DNA of 64,000 nt from assembly GCA_009617715.1 (NCBI GenBank), contig VTFK01000046.1:992001-1056000 (forward strand), given 5' to 3'. Of this stretch, positions 45,235 to 58,409 are shown in pieces; position 1 is the stretch's first letter, and each line of letters begins with the position of its first letter. Origin of the DNA: Plectrocnemia conspersa (taxonomy: Eukaryota > Arthropoda > Insecta > Trichoptera > Polycentropodidae). The position numbers and the translations under genes were made by a program. A model generated the notes under the pieces. It searched no databases. It had not been told where the DNA came from and saw nothing but the letters and a program-made list of their open reading frames with translations.

Positions 45235-47340
45235 GTAAGCAAATTTGAAAGGGAAATCCTCGGTTTTGGGCGCGCTCTAGAACGAAATACGAAATTAATT
45301 TTAACGATTTAAATTGTAAAACAATTATCAAAATATGTATAAAGATCATCAAAATAAATTTTTTTTTTTTTAAAATATGTTCAGTTTATACGGGACTTAA
45401 AATATAATATAAATAATGTGGATTTGTATTAACTTTTCAATTCAAAAAAATATGTACTTAAATTTTGCCAAAGGTTGGCAATTTAAAGTTAAAGTTTTTA
45501 GAGAATTTTTAAGATTTCGATTGAAAAAACATTTTCAACAAAAAGGGCAAAAGTTTCAATATAAGTACTATTGAGTACCAACCAAAAATCCCTCTTCTGA
45601 CGCCTTTGAAAAGAAACTACACAAAATTGTATAACACTAATTCAAATATATTTTAAATTTTAAAGTATGAGAATCTGTAATTTTCACTGATGAGCCATCT
45701 CTTATCTCGTCATATTGTTTTTTTAGCTTAGCATAGTTACAAATTAAATTTATGGTCTTGACTCTTATAAGATTAAAATCAATGTGTACTATAGAAAAGC
45801 ATGTAAATATTGACTTTACTTTGTTTTTCAAATATCTTTAAAGATTTTGTTTAAAATTTTTTTTACGGCTACTTGTAATGCATATCTTAATGTTTTACTC
45901 TTATATGTTATCAAAAAATGCCACAAAAATCACCTGTTTTCTAGGTAAAGTTAAGCGTTGTTTTTTTATATTTCTTTTGTCACATATTTTTTTAAAATAA
46001 ATAATGAAAATTATAAAAAAAACTTCACCCGGGGTAAATTCAAACTAAATTTTAATTTGTTATAATAAGTTTATCCTCTAACAATAATATTGTATATACC
46101 TGGGTATATACAATATTTCTAGTCTCTTGTCTTTTGGTATTGCAGTAGCACGTAATCGGTCGTTAGCACGTCGCTATTCAGTCAACATTCATCTTTAAAT
46201 TTACACAGTTGAAATAGAATTATCGGCTAGAATGTCACGTTTGAGAAAAGTTTTTGTGACACATTTATTTTCTGTCTTATCTATTTCTAAATATAAACTA
46301 CAAATAGTTTTTGGCTATAAGTTGCATTTTTGAATTTAAAAAATTAAATAAAATAAGCACATATGGTTGTATAATATAATCTCTAATATTAAATATAGAA
46401 ATATAATCATTACTTTATAATATATTTAAAGTTAAATTCGAGTTTATATTACACTAGTACAGTGTTTGTTAGAGTTCCTACATTTCAGACAATAGTTATT
46501 TGTTATGTGTTATATAAAGGCTTTCTTTCTTTGCTAATATTGTCTTGGTACAAAAAAAAATGAATTCTTTGTTATGTCAAAGAACTGCAAGTCATAATTT
46601 CGCTGACTCTTCTGTAGATAAAATTTAATTTATTAAAACTACTTTCATATAACGTAGAATGCGAGTTTTTCTCGTATATATTATATGTAAGGATAAGATA
46701 TTTTTTTTATGTATTTAGTTATGAGTTTTTACGGATATTAGATATTACTATTATGTACGGATGATCGAAAAATAAATACAGAATATAACATCGTTAAAAT
46801 AAGGTTAAGCGCCGAAAGTCTAAACTATTGTTTGTTTTTTACATCATTATTTTAGTATAATGGTATGTATCCTCTATAGTGCTACCAAATGAAAAAGTTC
46901 TCTTGAGCTTTGTCAGTTAATGTTAAAAAAAAAATAATGCTTGATTACTTAATGCAGTCTCTAAAGTATTTAAAGATAGTTTATAATAAAATACATTTGT
47001 GATTAGTGGGTCTGATTTTAAGCAATTCGCCAATCCATCGTTTTAATTTGCCGTGCAATAAAAAATATAAATATTTTTATAATACATTTATTGTATATAT
47101 TACAGTGCTTATTTAATTGTATTTTTAATCCATTTATCTGCTATTTATACAGTTTCAAAAGCATAACTTGATCATTTTGTTATTAAATAAAAAAAAAAAG
47201 TTAAAGGAAAAATTTTAATATTTATTATTTTTCGCAAAAGAATAAATATTTATGATGTTGTGAGGTAGATAAAGTGAATTGTCTGATTGTGATTTTGAGA
47301 GTCTTGTATCCATTTCGACTGTAAATGGGATAGTTTTACC
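45235..47340. other. A+T-rich interval without recognisable genes
   Basis: Contains a 32-base palindrome at 46086-46117 (15-bp exact arms, TG centre). Nothing else could be supported. Confidence 0.4.
46086..46117. repeat. near-continuous palindrome
   Basis: AATATTGTATATACC and its exact complement are separated by TG only, so this can extrude as a cruciform. Confidence 0.9.
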
Positions 47341-47359
47341 AAGAATTTATACGATTACA

Positions 47360-47418
47360 ATTGCCGTGACACTTTTAGAGAGCTAGAGGCGTTGTTCGGC
47401 GCCAGGTTGACGAACCCT
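47360..47418 (+). mobile_element. hAT-like terminal fragment
   Basis: The phrase ending GGTTGACGAACCCTGCC resembles the closing 'GGTTG(C/G)CGACCCCTG' end of hAT elements in this orientation. No partner end was seen. Confidence 0.3.
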
Positions 47419-48540
47419 GCCTTACGTAAGTTTTGGGTATAAATAGTAATATATTAAATATTCTAAGAATAAACTTTTTTCGATTTGCTCAATGTTTTTA
47501 TTTAGTATTGTGCAAAATAATTATTATTAAATATATTGAAATTGAAATAAAATTTCATTATTTATATCATATTAAGAAATTATTTGGGAAAATTTCTGCG
47601 GAAAAACAAATTCCATTTCAATCAAATATTTTATTCATATAAATTTACGTTAAATCGTTTATAGTAAGATTTTTTATTATTTTAATTTAATTCTAATTCT
47701 TGCGTTTTTTTTATGTATAAGTGTCAACAAAATATTATGAAAATCTATTGTCTTTTAAACAGTAATTTAATTTAATTTGTTGGTACAATATTAAGGCTTA
47801 TATACTATAATTCTATAAAACCTAGCCTATTGTTAACATGCGAAGACGTATAGTAATTTGATTTCGGCTTTGGTTTAGTGCTTGCACCACAACCGTATCA
47901 AAGATAGTGTATGTATAACTTAATACCTTTTATCATGACATCAGTGTATCTGTATAATGTAAAAATTCATTAAAAATATAATACACTTTAAAAAAATTAT
48001 GTAAATAAAATACAATATTCAATATGAAAAGCAGTATAAGTAAAGAAACAAGCGATTTTTTTGTTAGTAACATTGCCGATTTCACATAGGTCCATGTGAC
48101 GTGTCAGAGTTTATTAGGACTTGTCAATAATGTTATGTTAAATTCTACAATATATCTATCATTGCAAATGTTTAAGCCAATTACCTGATAAACTGGCAAA
48201 ATAACTTAATGGATTTGTGTTGTTGCTGATGATCAATTTAAAAACAGTATAAAACTAATTTAAATTTTACAAATTTTTGTTATGAATTAACTTGTTTCTA
48301 TTTCACTAAAAATAGTTGTTACTTGAAGCTCTAGATATTTACTTAAAATTAGTAAATGTCCACTTTTAATATAAGAGTGTTGATCAAAATATATTCAAAA
48401 AGTCTTGAATCTTTGCTAAAAATATTTTTTAAATATGTAATTTTAGTGAAATTGTATAAGAATATATTTTTGCTGATAAAATAAAAATTAAGGGAACTTA
48501 TCTTTTAGGGGAAAATAAGTGAAATAAGAAAAAAGTTGGA
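47419..48540. other. A+T-rich interval without recognisable features
   Basis: Low-complexity open frames only. Confidence 0.4.
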
Positions 48541-48725
48541 TATTACACTATATTATAAAAATATATTAGCTATCCTTACCGATATTACTACAGACTTTTA
48601 TTATAAGAGGGATGATTAAAGTATTTTCAAGCCGAATTTCGGACAATAGGAGATTGCAAAAACAATTATCACTTCTCAGAAAATTACGTCAAAAGCAATA
48701 AAATCGTGTCGGCGCTCTGAATTAT
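48541..48725 (-). repeat. repeat X fragment (minus)
   Basis: Reverse complement of about 51340-51510. Shared phrases in this orientation include GATATTACTACAGACTTTTA, AATAGGAGA, AACAATTATCACTTCTCAGA and TACGTCAAAAGCAATAAAAT, ending in GTCGGCGC. Confidence 0.7.
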
Positions 48726-50800
48726 TTATTTATTTATAACGACTTGTGTTATAAATAAAAAATTGTTGTCAATTTAAAGAAAGTATGAATATTTTAAGGC
48801 ACGTGTTTTTAGATTCTGACGTTTTTATAAGAGTAAATAGAATTACTAAGATTGTGCGTACTTTTGCCTAGCTATATTTTTCTATTTATTTTTTATTGTT
48901 TGCAGTATTTATTTATAATTAAAATAAAATTATAAAACAAATATTCTCAGAGATAATATTATTAAATTCTTGGTTTTGCAGATGCTTTACACACCATTTT
49001 CATGTACGATAAATACTAAGCGATGTTTTTCTTGTGGGAAATTACCAAACATTATGTGCGATTGTTCCGATACAACAATAACAGTTGCCGATACAAGATA
49101 AACGAACTTGAACAAAGTCATCGACATTGGTTCCAACCCCTAAATTCACCCTATTCAACCCTCAATCTCTTGATGTTTTCTTTCTCCTTTTTCCCTCAAT
49201 AACCCAGACCGAAAACATAGCGTCTGAATTGATAGATAATAATAAAAAGAAGAAATACCAGGTGAACCGTGCCATCGATCGTTATTCGGTTCGCTGGGTT
49301 TTCGTGTAATTAAATTTCTCCAATGTTGTAATTAAATTGATAATGTAGCAAAATAAATAAAATACTTACACTCCTGTATTTTGAGTTGGTACTGTTACAC
49401 TGTTATTATCATCTCTGTGAAAGATGATAATTAATATTCGCGTGCTTAAACTATGCGCTTCGGGTGGGTTACAGAGGATGGTTTATACGATGTGCCAATT
49501 AATACGGGCCAATTGCGGCCCATTGTACAGGATGGTCGCAAAATGTGCCATGTACATATATTCTGTCGTAAGAGAAATTGTATAATAATCAAAATAGTAG
49601 TGAATTTTAATTGAAATTGCCACCGTAACATCATGTAATTGAATTTAACATACTACACTTTATCACACGTGTAGTACGTTTTAATAGCAGTAATTTATCA
49701 AATGGTAATTATTTTATTTTGGATGACTTGGCATAATATTTATGATGTTTTTTTGATTCACTATAATAAAGTTCTTAGTTCTAATTCATAATGTTTATTC
49801 TGTTTGTTGATTTAATCTTTCTAAGTATTTAAGCAAATATAAAAAAATATATTGCAAAACTGTTTTATGATTTTTATTTTCATTTTTAAAAGTAGCTTAG
49901 TAAAGATGTCTTCTTAAATTGCCAAGAGCACTTGATCTTTGAGATAAATACACAGTACGAACGTTTATTGAACTTATCATTAAAAATAGTTCACTAAACA
50001 GCATAGCTTTTATTAAAATAAAAGTTAAAAAAATCACAGCAAGTGCAACTGTTAAATAGTCATACATTTTCGTTTAAGTAATCCATATTATTAAAAATAT
50101 ATCAGGTGTTTTATGCAACAACTTTATCCAAATTTCATCAAATCATAATTTTGAAAGTGATACAAAATAAGATATAGGCTGAAAAGCAATATTATACTGT
50201 GGTGTCTATTGACAACATATGTATATAAAAATATAAAGCTAAAAAACGTTATATATTTCAATAAAATATTCACTTTATTTAACAAGTATTTTTTAATTTA
50301 TAAAAGATATTTTAGTGTATTGATATACAGATATTAAAACATGAATACTTGTATTGCACGCAAAGGAAATTTTGCATACATTTTGCGAAACGTAATTTTT
50401 TATAAAATTTGATCCCCTGGGTTTCACAATATATGATACATGTATGTACATAAATTCATATGTAATTGCAATGATATTTTTTATATAAATTCTGCTCGTT
50501 TTTTTTATCAAATTTTTATATTTATTTATTTAATATTATGATTTTATAGGGCATTTTTAATTAGGTGACTAATAGTAGTTAAAATGGTTAATTAACGGCG
50601 GCTATATTTTTTAATTACCTGTAAGCGGCTTATATCATATTTTAGGTTTGATGTAATACGATTATAATGAGTTTTAATTAATTGAAATTTGACGTAGTTT
50701 AATATAACGTCAAACATATTGATTTAAGCTCAGTCAGTATATATTTTAATTAATATATAGTAAAGATATTTTATATATTTAAAATTGAAATATAAAATAT
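48726..50800. other. interval between inverted repeat X copies; no gene
   Basis: Bounded by oppositely oriented repeat X copies (48541-48725 and 51340 on). No transposase-like ORF is visible; frames at 49127-49309 and 49446-49634 have no known motif. Confidence 0.35.
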
Positions 50801-50807
50801 GTTGTAA

Positions 50808-50870
50808 ACAGGGCCGCCGAGAACGAACCCGGCCCTTGGAAAAATAATGATTCCGGGCCTCATGACAAAA
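50808..50870 (+). mobile_element. hAT-like terminal fragment
   Basis: Starts CAGGGCCGCCGAGAACGAAC and continues with CCGGCCC and CCGGGCCTCATGAC, the style of a hAT left end. The opposite end was not found. Confidence 0.35.
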
Positions 50871-51201
50871 ATTAAATTTTATGTATTTTTGAACATCGTA
50901 ATATAATTTCTTAAATGAATAATATTAGGTACAAGTTAACCATTTTTATGCTACAAATAAATATAAAAATTAGCCACCGTTGCCACATATTTTCTGATAT
51001 CACATTTCATGCAAAATATTTTAATTAGGCATTAAACATTATTAAAAATATTTACTCTTAATATTTACCCGATAATGAGTCGTATTTTCTGTCTTGCTCA
51101 CTGTTGCCTATATAGTGAACTTCCAGTCCAGGTCAAAAGCAATACAATCGTGTCATTGCAAGACTTTTTGTAACAATGTGAGAATTGAATAAAGCACATA
51201 T

Positions 51202-51435
51202 AAACCGAATTTTGACCAATAGGAGAGCGCAAAAAACAATTATCCCTTCTCAGAAGTCAAAAATCCACGTCAAAAGCAATAAAATCGTGCCGTCACCGTC
51301 ACAGTGAGAACGCTCGTTACCGAGCGTTCTCACTGCGACGGCGCCGACGCGATTTTATTGCTTTTGACGTGAATTTTTGACTTCTAAGAAGTGATAATTG
51401 TTTTTGCGCTCTCCTATTGACCAAAATTCGGTTTA
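51202..51435. repeat. large nested palindrome at the end of repeat X
   Basis: The outer arms (about 51202-51295 and 51343-51435) are diverged reverse complements sharing CGAATTTTG.CCAATAGGAG, ACAATTATC.CTTCT and CACGTCAAAAGCAATAAAAT. The centre is an exact 15-bp hairpin, CAGTGAGAACGCTCG at 51302-51316 and its complement at 51321-51335, around TTAC. A third partial phrase (GGTCAAAAGCAATACAATCG) lies at 51129-51148. Confidence 0.85.
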
Positions 51436-51751
51436 AAAATATTTTAATCAGCCCTTTTATATTAAAAGTCCATAGTAGTATCAGTATTGATACCTATAAT
51501 ATTTTTAAAATATAGTGCAATATCGATATGCAGACAAACTGTGGAGCAATATGTGAGATGCGATGTCTGTCTGTACTTATTCTTCCACTTATCTTTCCCT
51601 GAGAGATGAGGTAGCTTAGTTTGTATTTTGGACTTGACCTAATAAAAGTTCTAAAACAATAATTTGTTTTAGAACTTTCATTAAGTTTGGTTTGGGTTTC
51701 AACAGCAAATGGACGTTTTCTGTTGAAATATATATATATATATAACTGTTG

Positions 51752-51832
<81 letters not shown>

Positions 51833-52190
51833 CAGTTAAATTATATTTTTGATAGAAGAGATATATATCTACCGGTAAAAATGTGTTCGAACTTAACTAG
51901 TAAAAATATAACTCAAACAAAAAATACACATTCGCTGTAACATTTATACATCGGATATAAATAAATAATGATAAGTATGTAATTTTATATATTACTACAT
52001 ATAGAATCATACAATTTAACTAGCATCTGCCAGATAATTTATATTTTCACTGATAAAAATATATATCTACTGGTGAAAATGTATTCCGATATGATTTTAC
52101 TATAATTACATATTTTAAAAAATATTTTCGGCATGGATTTGGGACTGTATTTTAAGGATTTTCTTTAAGGAATAACGACATGAAACTGTA
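51340..52190 (+). repeat. repeat X, uninterrupted copy
   Basis: Matches 5590-5998 and then 10459-10700, without the jockey element between. A microsatellite expansion at 51729-51830 lies close to the point equivalent to the jockey insertion site. It has no coding capacity. Confidence 0.7.
51729..51830. repeat. (TA)n microsatellite with duplicated lead-in
   Basis: Two copies of CTGTTGAAATATATA start near 51719 and 51746. The second runs into about 75 bases of uninterrupted TA. An open frame reading Ile-Tyr repeats here is an artefact of the repeat. Confidence 0.9.
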
Positions 52191-55100
52191 TGTATCATTT
52201 ATTGATTCTGCTGTAATAAATCTAGGTTTCAAATTATTGATAATACAATCTATAAAAACAATGAATTTATATAATTTAGATGGTGCTGTTATGGATTTTC
52301 AGTTATTTCTTTGCTTCTTCCTTAGGTATTCAATCTGAATTTTCAGATCGAATACCTAAATTTACTGCTACTAATTCACATTTGTTGAATAGTTCCTCTC
52401 GTGTCTAATATTTCAAGTCAACAATAATTTGAAAACAAATTTTAGCACAAAATTTTTTTTTTTTTACATAGATAAACGTTATCTATAATACATAAATCAA
52501 AAATAAAGCTTAAGGACCACTTGCTGAACCATGGTGAAAATATTTGTTACAAGAAATTATAAACGTGTTACAAAGTTTCAGTTAACTGAAACAAATGATT
52601 GCAAACTTCAGGAAAACGGAACTTAAAACCCATTATAAAACAATCACAATTAATCCTGCAGTACTGGCGATCGATTTTTGGACACTAGTTATAAATATAT
52701 TAGTATTTAGATGTGAGATTTATCAAAACATTCTTTATTTTTCTTAGTAACTTAATTTACTAAATAAATAATACATTTAGTACTTAAATAGTTAATATAA
52801 ACTATTTATAAAAATGGCTAATTTCTTACATCGTGGTATTTAAAAATTATACAATAATATAAACAGTAGCGTTGAACTTAAAAAAACAGTGCTTCGTCTC
52901 TCCTACACAAATCGATACAGGTGTCTGTAGAGCAGAGTTAATATTTAAATTCAAATTCGAGATAGTTAATCTCGCGTACGATTGTAAAATAAAACTAATA
53001 AATTACGAATCTTATTAACTAGTCTTTATCAGCCAACGTGCTAAGTAATCTACCGCCGGCCGACATTCATTCTATGACCTCTCTTGAGTTTCGCCGCATA
53101 ACGAGACACTTTTAATAATTATATACCAGTATCAATAAATAAATATGATCAAAAGCGTCTCATTTGAGTCACCCAATAGTAAAATATCACATTTACGAAT
53201 TCTCTATTTAATGGAACCACATAAAATACCTTTTATCACGCGTTCAATTGGAACACGTATATGCTTTTACATTTTAGAGCGACGCATGTTGGATAAATTA
53301 ATTTCAACGCTAATTAAAGATGACTTATGTATGTATCTCGTTACATAGGATTTGCAACAAGCGTTACCATATCTAGTTTGTTTTTAACTAAGTTTCTAAT
53401 CATGATACATTCGGGTTGTGCGAAATTTCAATAGAATACAAATCAATGATTCAATTAGGTATTCAGCTGAATTACCGCATATATGTATGTATAAATATAT
53501 ATTGCCAATTTAGCCCTCACCGAAGTTTACTGTTACTGTAATACATTGGCCAGATGTTGAATGTTTGCTTTTATTGGAAATAGCTGCAGTTTTCCTTTCT
53601 AAAATAAGATTAGAAAAACAACATATGGGTATTGTTTAGACAATGTAAGTGAAAAGTAATTTTTATTATGTAAAAATAGTGATAATAAATAAACGGGAGA
53701 TCTAAGATCAAAAGACCAGTCAAATTTACTTACGAGTACAATGTTAAATACAATAAATTTGTGTTTTACGTACGTGTATTTTTTATTTGCTATGTGAGAA
53801 ATGGTTAAGGTTTACCCGCAGACACTAGGATGATAAAAAAGGCATATTTAGAATTATTATTGAACTTTAACGAAGCAAGATTTTAATGAATCATTTTACC
53901 GGGTGGCCCTTTATATGCAAAACCATTGCAATTGTTCGCAATGAGCATAAAAAACATTTGTTAAGCAAAAAATACACATTATTTCGAAGTTAGAAATATA
54001 TATATAAATTGGATAAATGCAATAGTTTCTTTAGTGGTACCAAATCGAATAAAACATAAAGTTTTGGTTGCAGTGATAATGTCTGGTGTGGTAATTGTTT
54101 AAGTCTCTCTTAGATGTTCTAATGACAATTTATCTCGATGGTTTGTTTATAAAGCATACTGTACCATTTTTTAACACATCATTGATTTCATTCAGTATAT
54201 TTTAAATTTAGTTAATTATAACAAATAATAAAATAAATAACTAGTAATGAATTTTTTTGCCTGATCATATAACTGTCCTTGGAAATGGTTTTTAATGTTT
54301 AAATAACAATAAATTACAAGCCTAATACTTATTATATATGTTATTAATACGCATTTAGTTAAATTTATTTTATATTAAATTAAAAAAAAAATAGACAAGT
54401 ACAATTTTAATATAGAATAAAATAGATTTTATTGACAACATTAAGACCACAAAATTAATTAAAAACCATGTTAGATATGTTTAAGACATATATTATTTGA
54501 AGTCCAATATAACGAGATTTATGGTATTTTACCCTTTGGATTCATTAATGTGTTGGGTATTATGGTAAAGACGAATTTATGCGGTTATTATTTAAAGCAA
54601 TAAATTATAAAGCAAGTCAGATCATTTCCCATAAATTTATAATATAATTTCCTTTAAATAATAATATTAACTAGTTATAAGAACATCTTAATAAATTCAA
54701 ATTGTTAAGTATTTTATTATTATTATTACATATAATAAATCTAACTCTGATTTTTGGCAGTAATGGGTTAATTGCAAGCGTTAAAAATCAGATAAAATGT
54801 TCAAATAAATTTATTGTATAATTTATCATATTATATTAGTATTATTATAGTTATAATAAATTACAAATTATTTTTAAAAATATAGGGAAAAAGTCTCTTG
54901 ATAGTTTTGATGTTAGAAAATATTATTATAAAAAAGTGTTATATTTAACAGATAAACATCACTACATTGACTGAAAGTGAATTAATTAAAACAAACAAGC
55001 TTTTATTTACTAAGATATTTTAGATTTCTCACTTATTTCATATCAATTTAAAACTCGATGTATATGAACCAAGTAAATTGTATCATGTATTATATAATAT

Positions 55101-55680
55101 ATTATAATTGAATTTATGTAGAATTACGTTTTTTTCTGTGCTTAAAATGAAGCCTATCTAATAAATCTTTTCTGCTAATGCAACCAGACGTTCTGGATTA
55201 CGCGCGACAGTCTTATATTCCATAATGTTTTATTAAGATTTGTACAGAAACTCCTGGATTATGAAAATATATATGAACATTAACATGCTACAAATACATT
55301 AATTACATGTCAAATTAAATTTAAATTTTATAGAACATATGTGTTTTAAGTGAACAGCCTGACTTCCGGTGATTAACAGCTGCATTAAAATAAAATTTGA
55401 TAAAAATATTTTGATCACTTTTCATTAGCGGCAAACTAATGGGTGTGACTAGTAAAAGTACTATGTAATTAAATTAACTTAATTGAATACACAGCTTATT
55501 AAATAGGTAATGCGCTGAGTATACTATACATATTAAGTGTATTCAATTCAGCAAATATAGCAATTTTTAAACATATGCAGTGCTACTTTTAAAATAATAA
55601 TAAATATTCAATTAAATAGCTAAACCTTTTTTTGATCTTTATGGAATGCAATATAAATGTTATATAGATTAAAAAGTTAT
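52191..55680. other. A+T-rich interval without recognisable genes
   Basis: A G+C-richer patch at 52880-53130 is of higher complexity but has no supportable ORF. The rest is low complexity. Confidence 0.4.
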
Positions 55681-55685
55681 GAAAA

Positions 55686-56184
55686 ACGGCACCCCGACAA
55701 AGCCGCGCAGGACAATCCCGCGCCGACATAGCCGCGCAAAGTCAAAACAAAATTCATTTTATAACATGGTTTTTATTTATTATTAATTACAAATATATAT
55801 AGAGAAAAAGAGGCGTCTCGCTACCGCTCGCGCCGACTTTCACTGTAGAACCAAACAACCTAACCTTTTTTTAATGATATTGTATTGATTTATTTTCATT
55901 TGGGTATATTTTGTAACTGTCCAGCATCATCCAATCTATGACTAACTGTTCAAAAAGCTAGTTACTAGTGATAAAGCTGTTCACAAAACAAAATAATTAG
56001 AATTAAAAAAATCATTTTTTTTTATTTTATTTCATTTTATAATTTTGATTTGCGCGGCAATGTCGGCGCGGCTTTATCGTCACGGCAATGTCGGGGTTGT
56101 ATTGCGCGGGATTGTTTTGCGCGGCTATGTCAGGGCGGCTTAGTCGGCGCGGGATTGTCCGGCGCGGCTTTGTCGGGTCCCCGT
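55686..56184. mobile_element. non-autonomous DNA element with G+C-rich repetitive ends
   Basis: The terminal 23 bases at 55686-55708 and 56162-56184 are inverted copies (20 of 23 match), centred on GACAAAGCCGCGC. Each end carries tandem variants of a roughly 14-base motif, GCGCGGCWWTGTCG: about three on the left and eight on the right (56053-56180). The middle is A/T-rich. The 109-codon minus frame crossing the right end has no known domain. No clear target-site duplication was seen, so the superfamily is undetermined. Confidence 0.75.
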
Positions 56185-58185
56185 ATAGTATATAAATAAA
56201 AGAAAATTCGTTCAAAATCCTTTTTGTTGTCATTTTTGAAAATGTTTGTAATATTTCTTTTAACATATTATTCCTTGAAAAAAACTTTTTATACAATATT
56301 TTATATTTAAGGCATAATTTAATACTAAAAAATATTTTAAGCGCGACAAAATACAAACTACGCGACCATTATGGCTGATAATTGAAACGTATCACACAGT
56401 GGTACCTACGTTAAATACGTAATAATATATTTAAAAATCAGTACTACCTTTATAAAAAAAGCAAAAATAATTTGTTGTTAAGTTCATCAACTCATCATTA
56501 GTGTATAATCAAAAGTATAGTGTGTTATTATGCGATATTCGTATTATAAATAATATACAATATTAATAAATATTGTAAAATTAAAACTCTAATTGTATTA
56601 ATTAACTATCCGGTGACTACAGTGGTTTAAACGAGTAGCTTTTAAAGTGGAGCAATAAAATGAAACGGACAAAAGTTTACCGTTTGAAAGCACAACGTCC
56701 ATAAGAACTTTCCCGCACGACTGCCTTTACGATAAAGTTTCAAACGAGCGTTTTAAAATTCAATTCTCAATGTTTTGCTCTAATTAAAATAATTATAAAA
56801 TAATTTTCGTTCATAAATTATATTGAAAAAGATGCACTGTGCGTCGCAGAAGCGTCGCTTTTCACGACTATTAACGCAGCGCTCAAAATTTAATTTGTTA
56901 ACGTTATACCCTTGTGCGGAATACTATTTTAATAATTTAGAATTCAGAATGTCATTAGAGGTTCCGGCGTAGATGTGAAATATAATTACTTGTGTCTTAT
57001 TTTAATTATGTTGTTATTTTTAGCACATGCTGTAATTAAATACTAAAGGGAGTTGAGTATAAATAAAAATATATTCTATTATATTTCATATTCAATAAAT
57101 GGTTATCTAGTGCTCGATTGTTTTATTTACCTTAAAGTGTAGCACGTTACAAAGCTAATTATTTTCAGTAAAGAACATTGTTCTGATACCGACAGGTTTA
57201 TATATGTATGACGCATTAGTGTTCAAATGAATGACTTAAAGTTTTGCATGTCAATTTTGACAGTTATGTTGCAGGGTTGGTTATTAATGTGTATATATCA
57301 TGGAATACCATAAAATTTATCTTTCATAAATATATAATTTCTGACAAAAATATTGTATTATGTTAGCTAAATATAACAGAACAATAATGTATATTTTAAA
57401 AATATTGTCATGAATGGAAAAATAAGAAACAAATATCTTTTCAATTGAGATGTCTTGGGAGATAAAAATAAATTTCTAAGAAAAAATATTATTATTGAAA
57501 TGTCAAGATTGCAAATATATTATATTACTTGCGATTATGCTTTTTATTAATTTAATTACATCAAATTTTCACTCAATTCTATAAATATTTTTATTGTATG
57601 TATTTAAGATGATCCATTAGAAAATTTATATTTAAAACATTATTAAGAATATTTTAATTGTATTACATCTGCTTTTAAACGACATAAAACCGGTTTCTGT
57701 TACTAAATACATAGTGACACTTCACAAATACTTTAGAAACCACCATTAACCACAATGACGGCTTAAAGAAAAAAATGGTATTCTGCCGCAATTACTAAAT
57801 GAAACGAGATAGAGTTCCATTGAGGAATGCTGAAATACATTATATATTAAAATTAGATCAAAACACAATACTTAATTTAAAAAAATACTATGTTTTTATT
57901 ATTTGATAATATAATATATATGTTGAGATTTATAACGAAACACAATAATAATGAGGCTTCACCGATAAAAGTTAAACCTTTTATCATGAAACGAATTCAA
58001 AAGCACTTACCCTACATTACCAATTGCAAATATGATATTTCAGAAAAACGCTCAGAAATCCCAAATAATAATTAGCAACAACATCCAGATTTTATAGTCT
58101 ATTTTTTATCTTCTTCACATATATACATATATATAATTATCTATAAATTATTGTGTGTATTATAATTTTGTATAAATATATCACT
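56185..58185. other. A+T-rich interval without recognisable genes
   Basis: A patch at 56620-56900 is G+C-richer with many CG phrases (for example GCGTCGCAGAAGCGTCGC near 56843) and might be regulatory. No gene supported. Confidence 0.35.
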
Positions 58186-58189
58186 TTGC

Positions 58190-58315
58190 GGATGGGACCG
58201 GTTATTTTAAAAATAATAGTGCATTTTTTCATAAATAAAAATTCTGCTGTCAGGCTGTAAACCTGTGGCCTCTTGGTTACCAGTCTAGACCTTACGGACT
58301 ACATTATACTATGTA
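58190..58315 (-). repeat. SINE family 1, copy G (minus, 5' part)
   Basis: In reverse it reads GTCCGTAAGGTCTAGACTGG, a decayed B-box near 58255-58270, then TGACAGCAGAATTT, AAAATGCAC and CCGGTCCCATCC, matching copies B and C. Confidence 0.5.
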
Positions 58316-58409
58316 TGTACTAAAGTAAAAAAAACACTTTATTGTATTCGATTGTTTTTTCTTTTATTATTTGTATTGTTATTAATTTGTAAAATTAAAT
58401 TATTTTTAG

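Noticed and set aside
51749..51940. ORF of Ile-Tyr repeats
   Set aside because: Translation of the (TA)n microsatellite.
56027..56356. 109-codon minus-strand ORF
   Set aside because: Its Arg/Pro-rich part is a translation of the G+C-rich end of the 55.7-56.2 kb element, the rest is A/T-rich flank.
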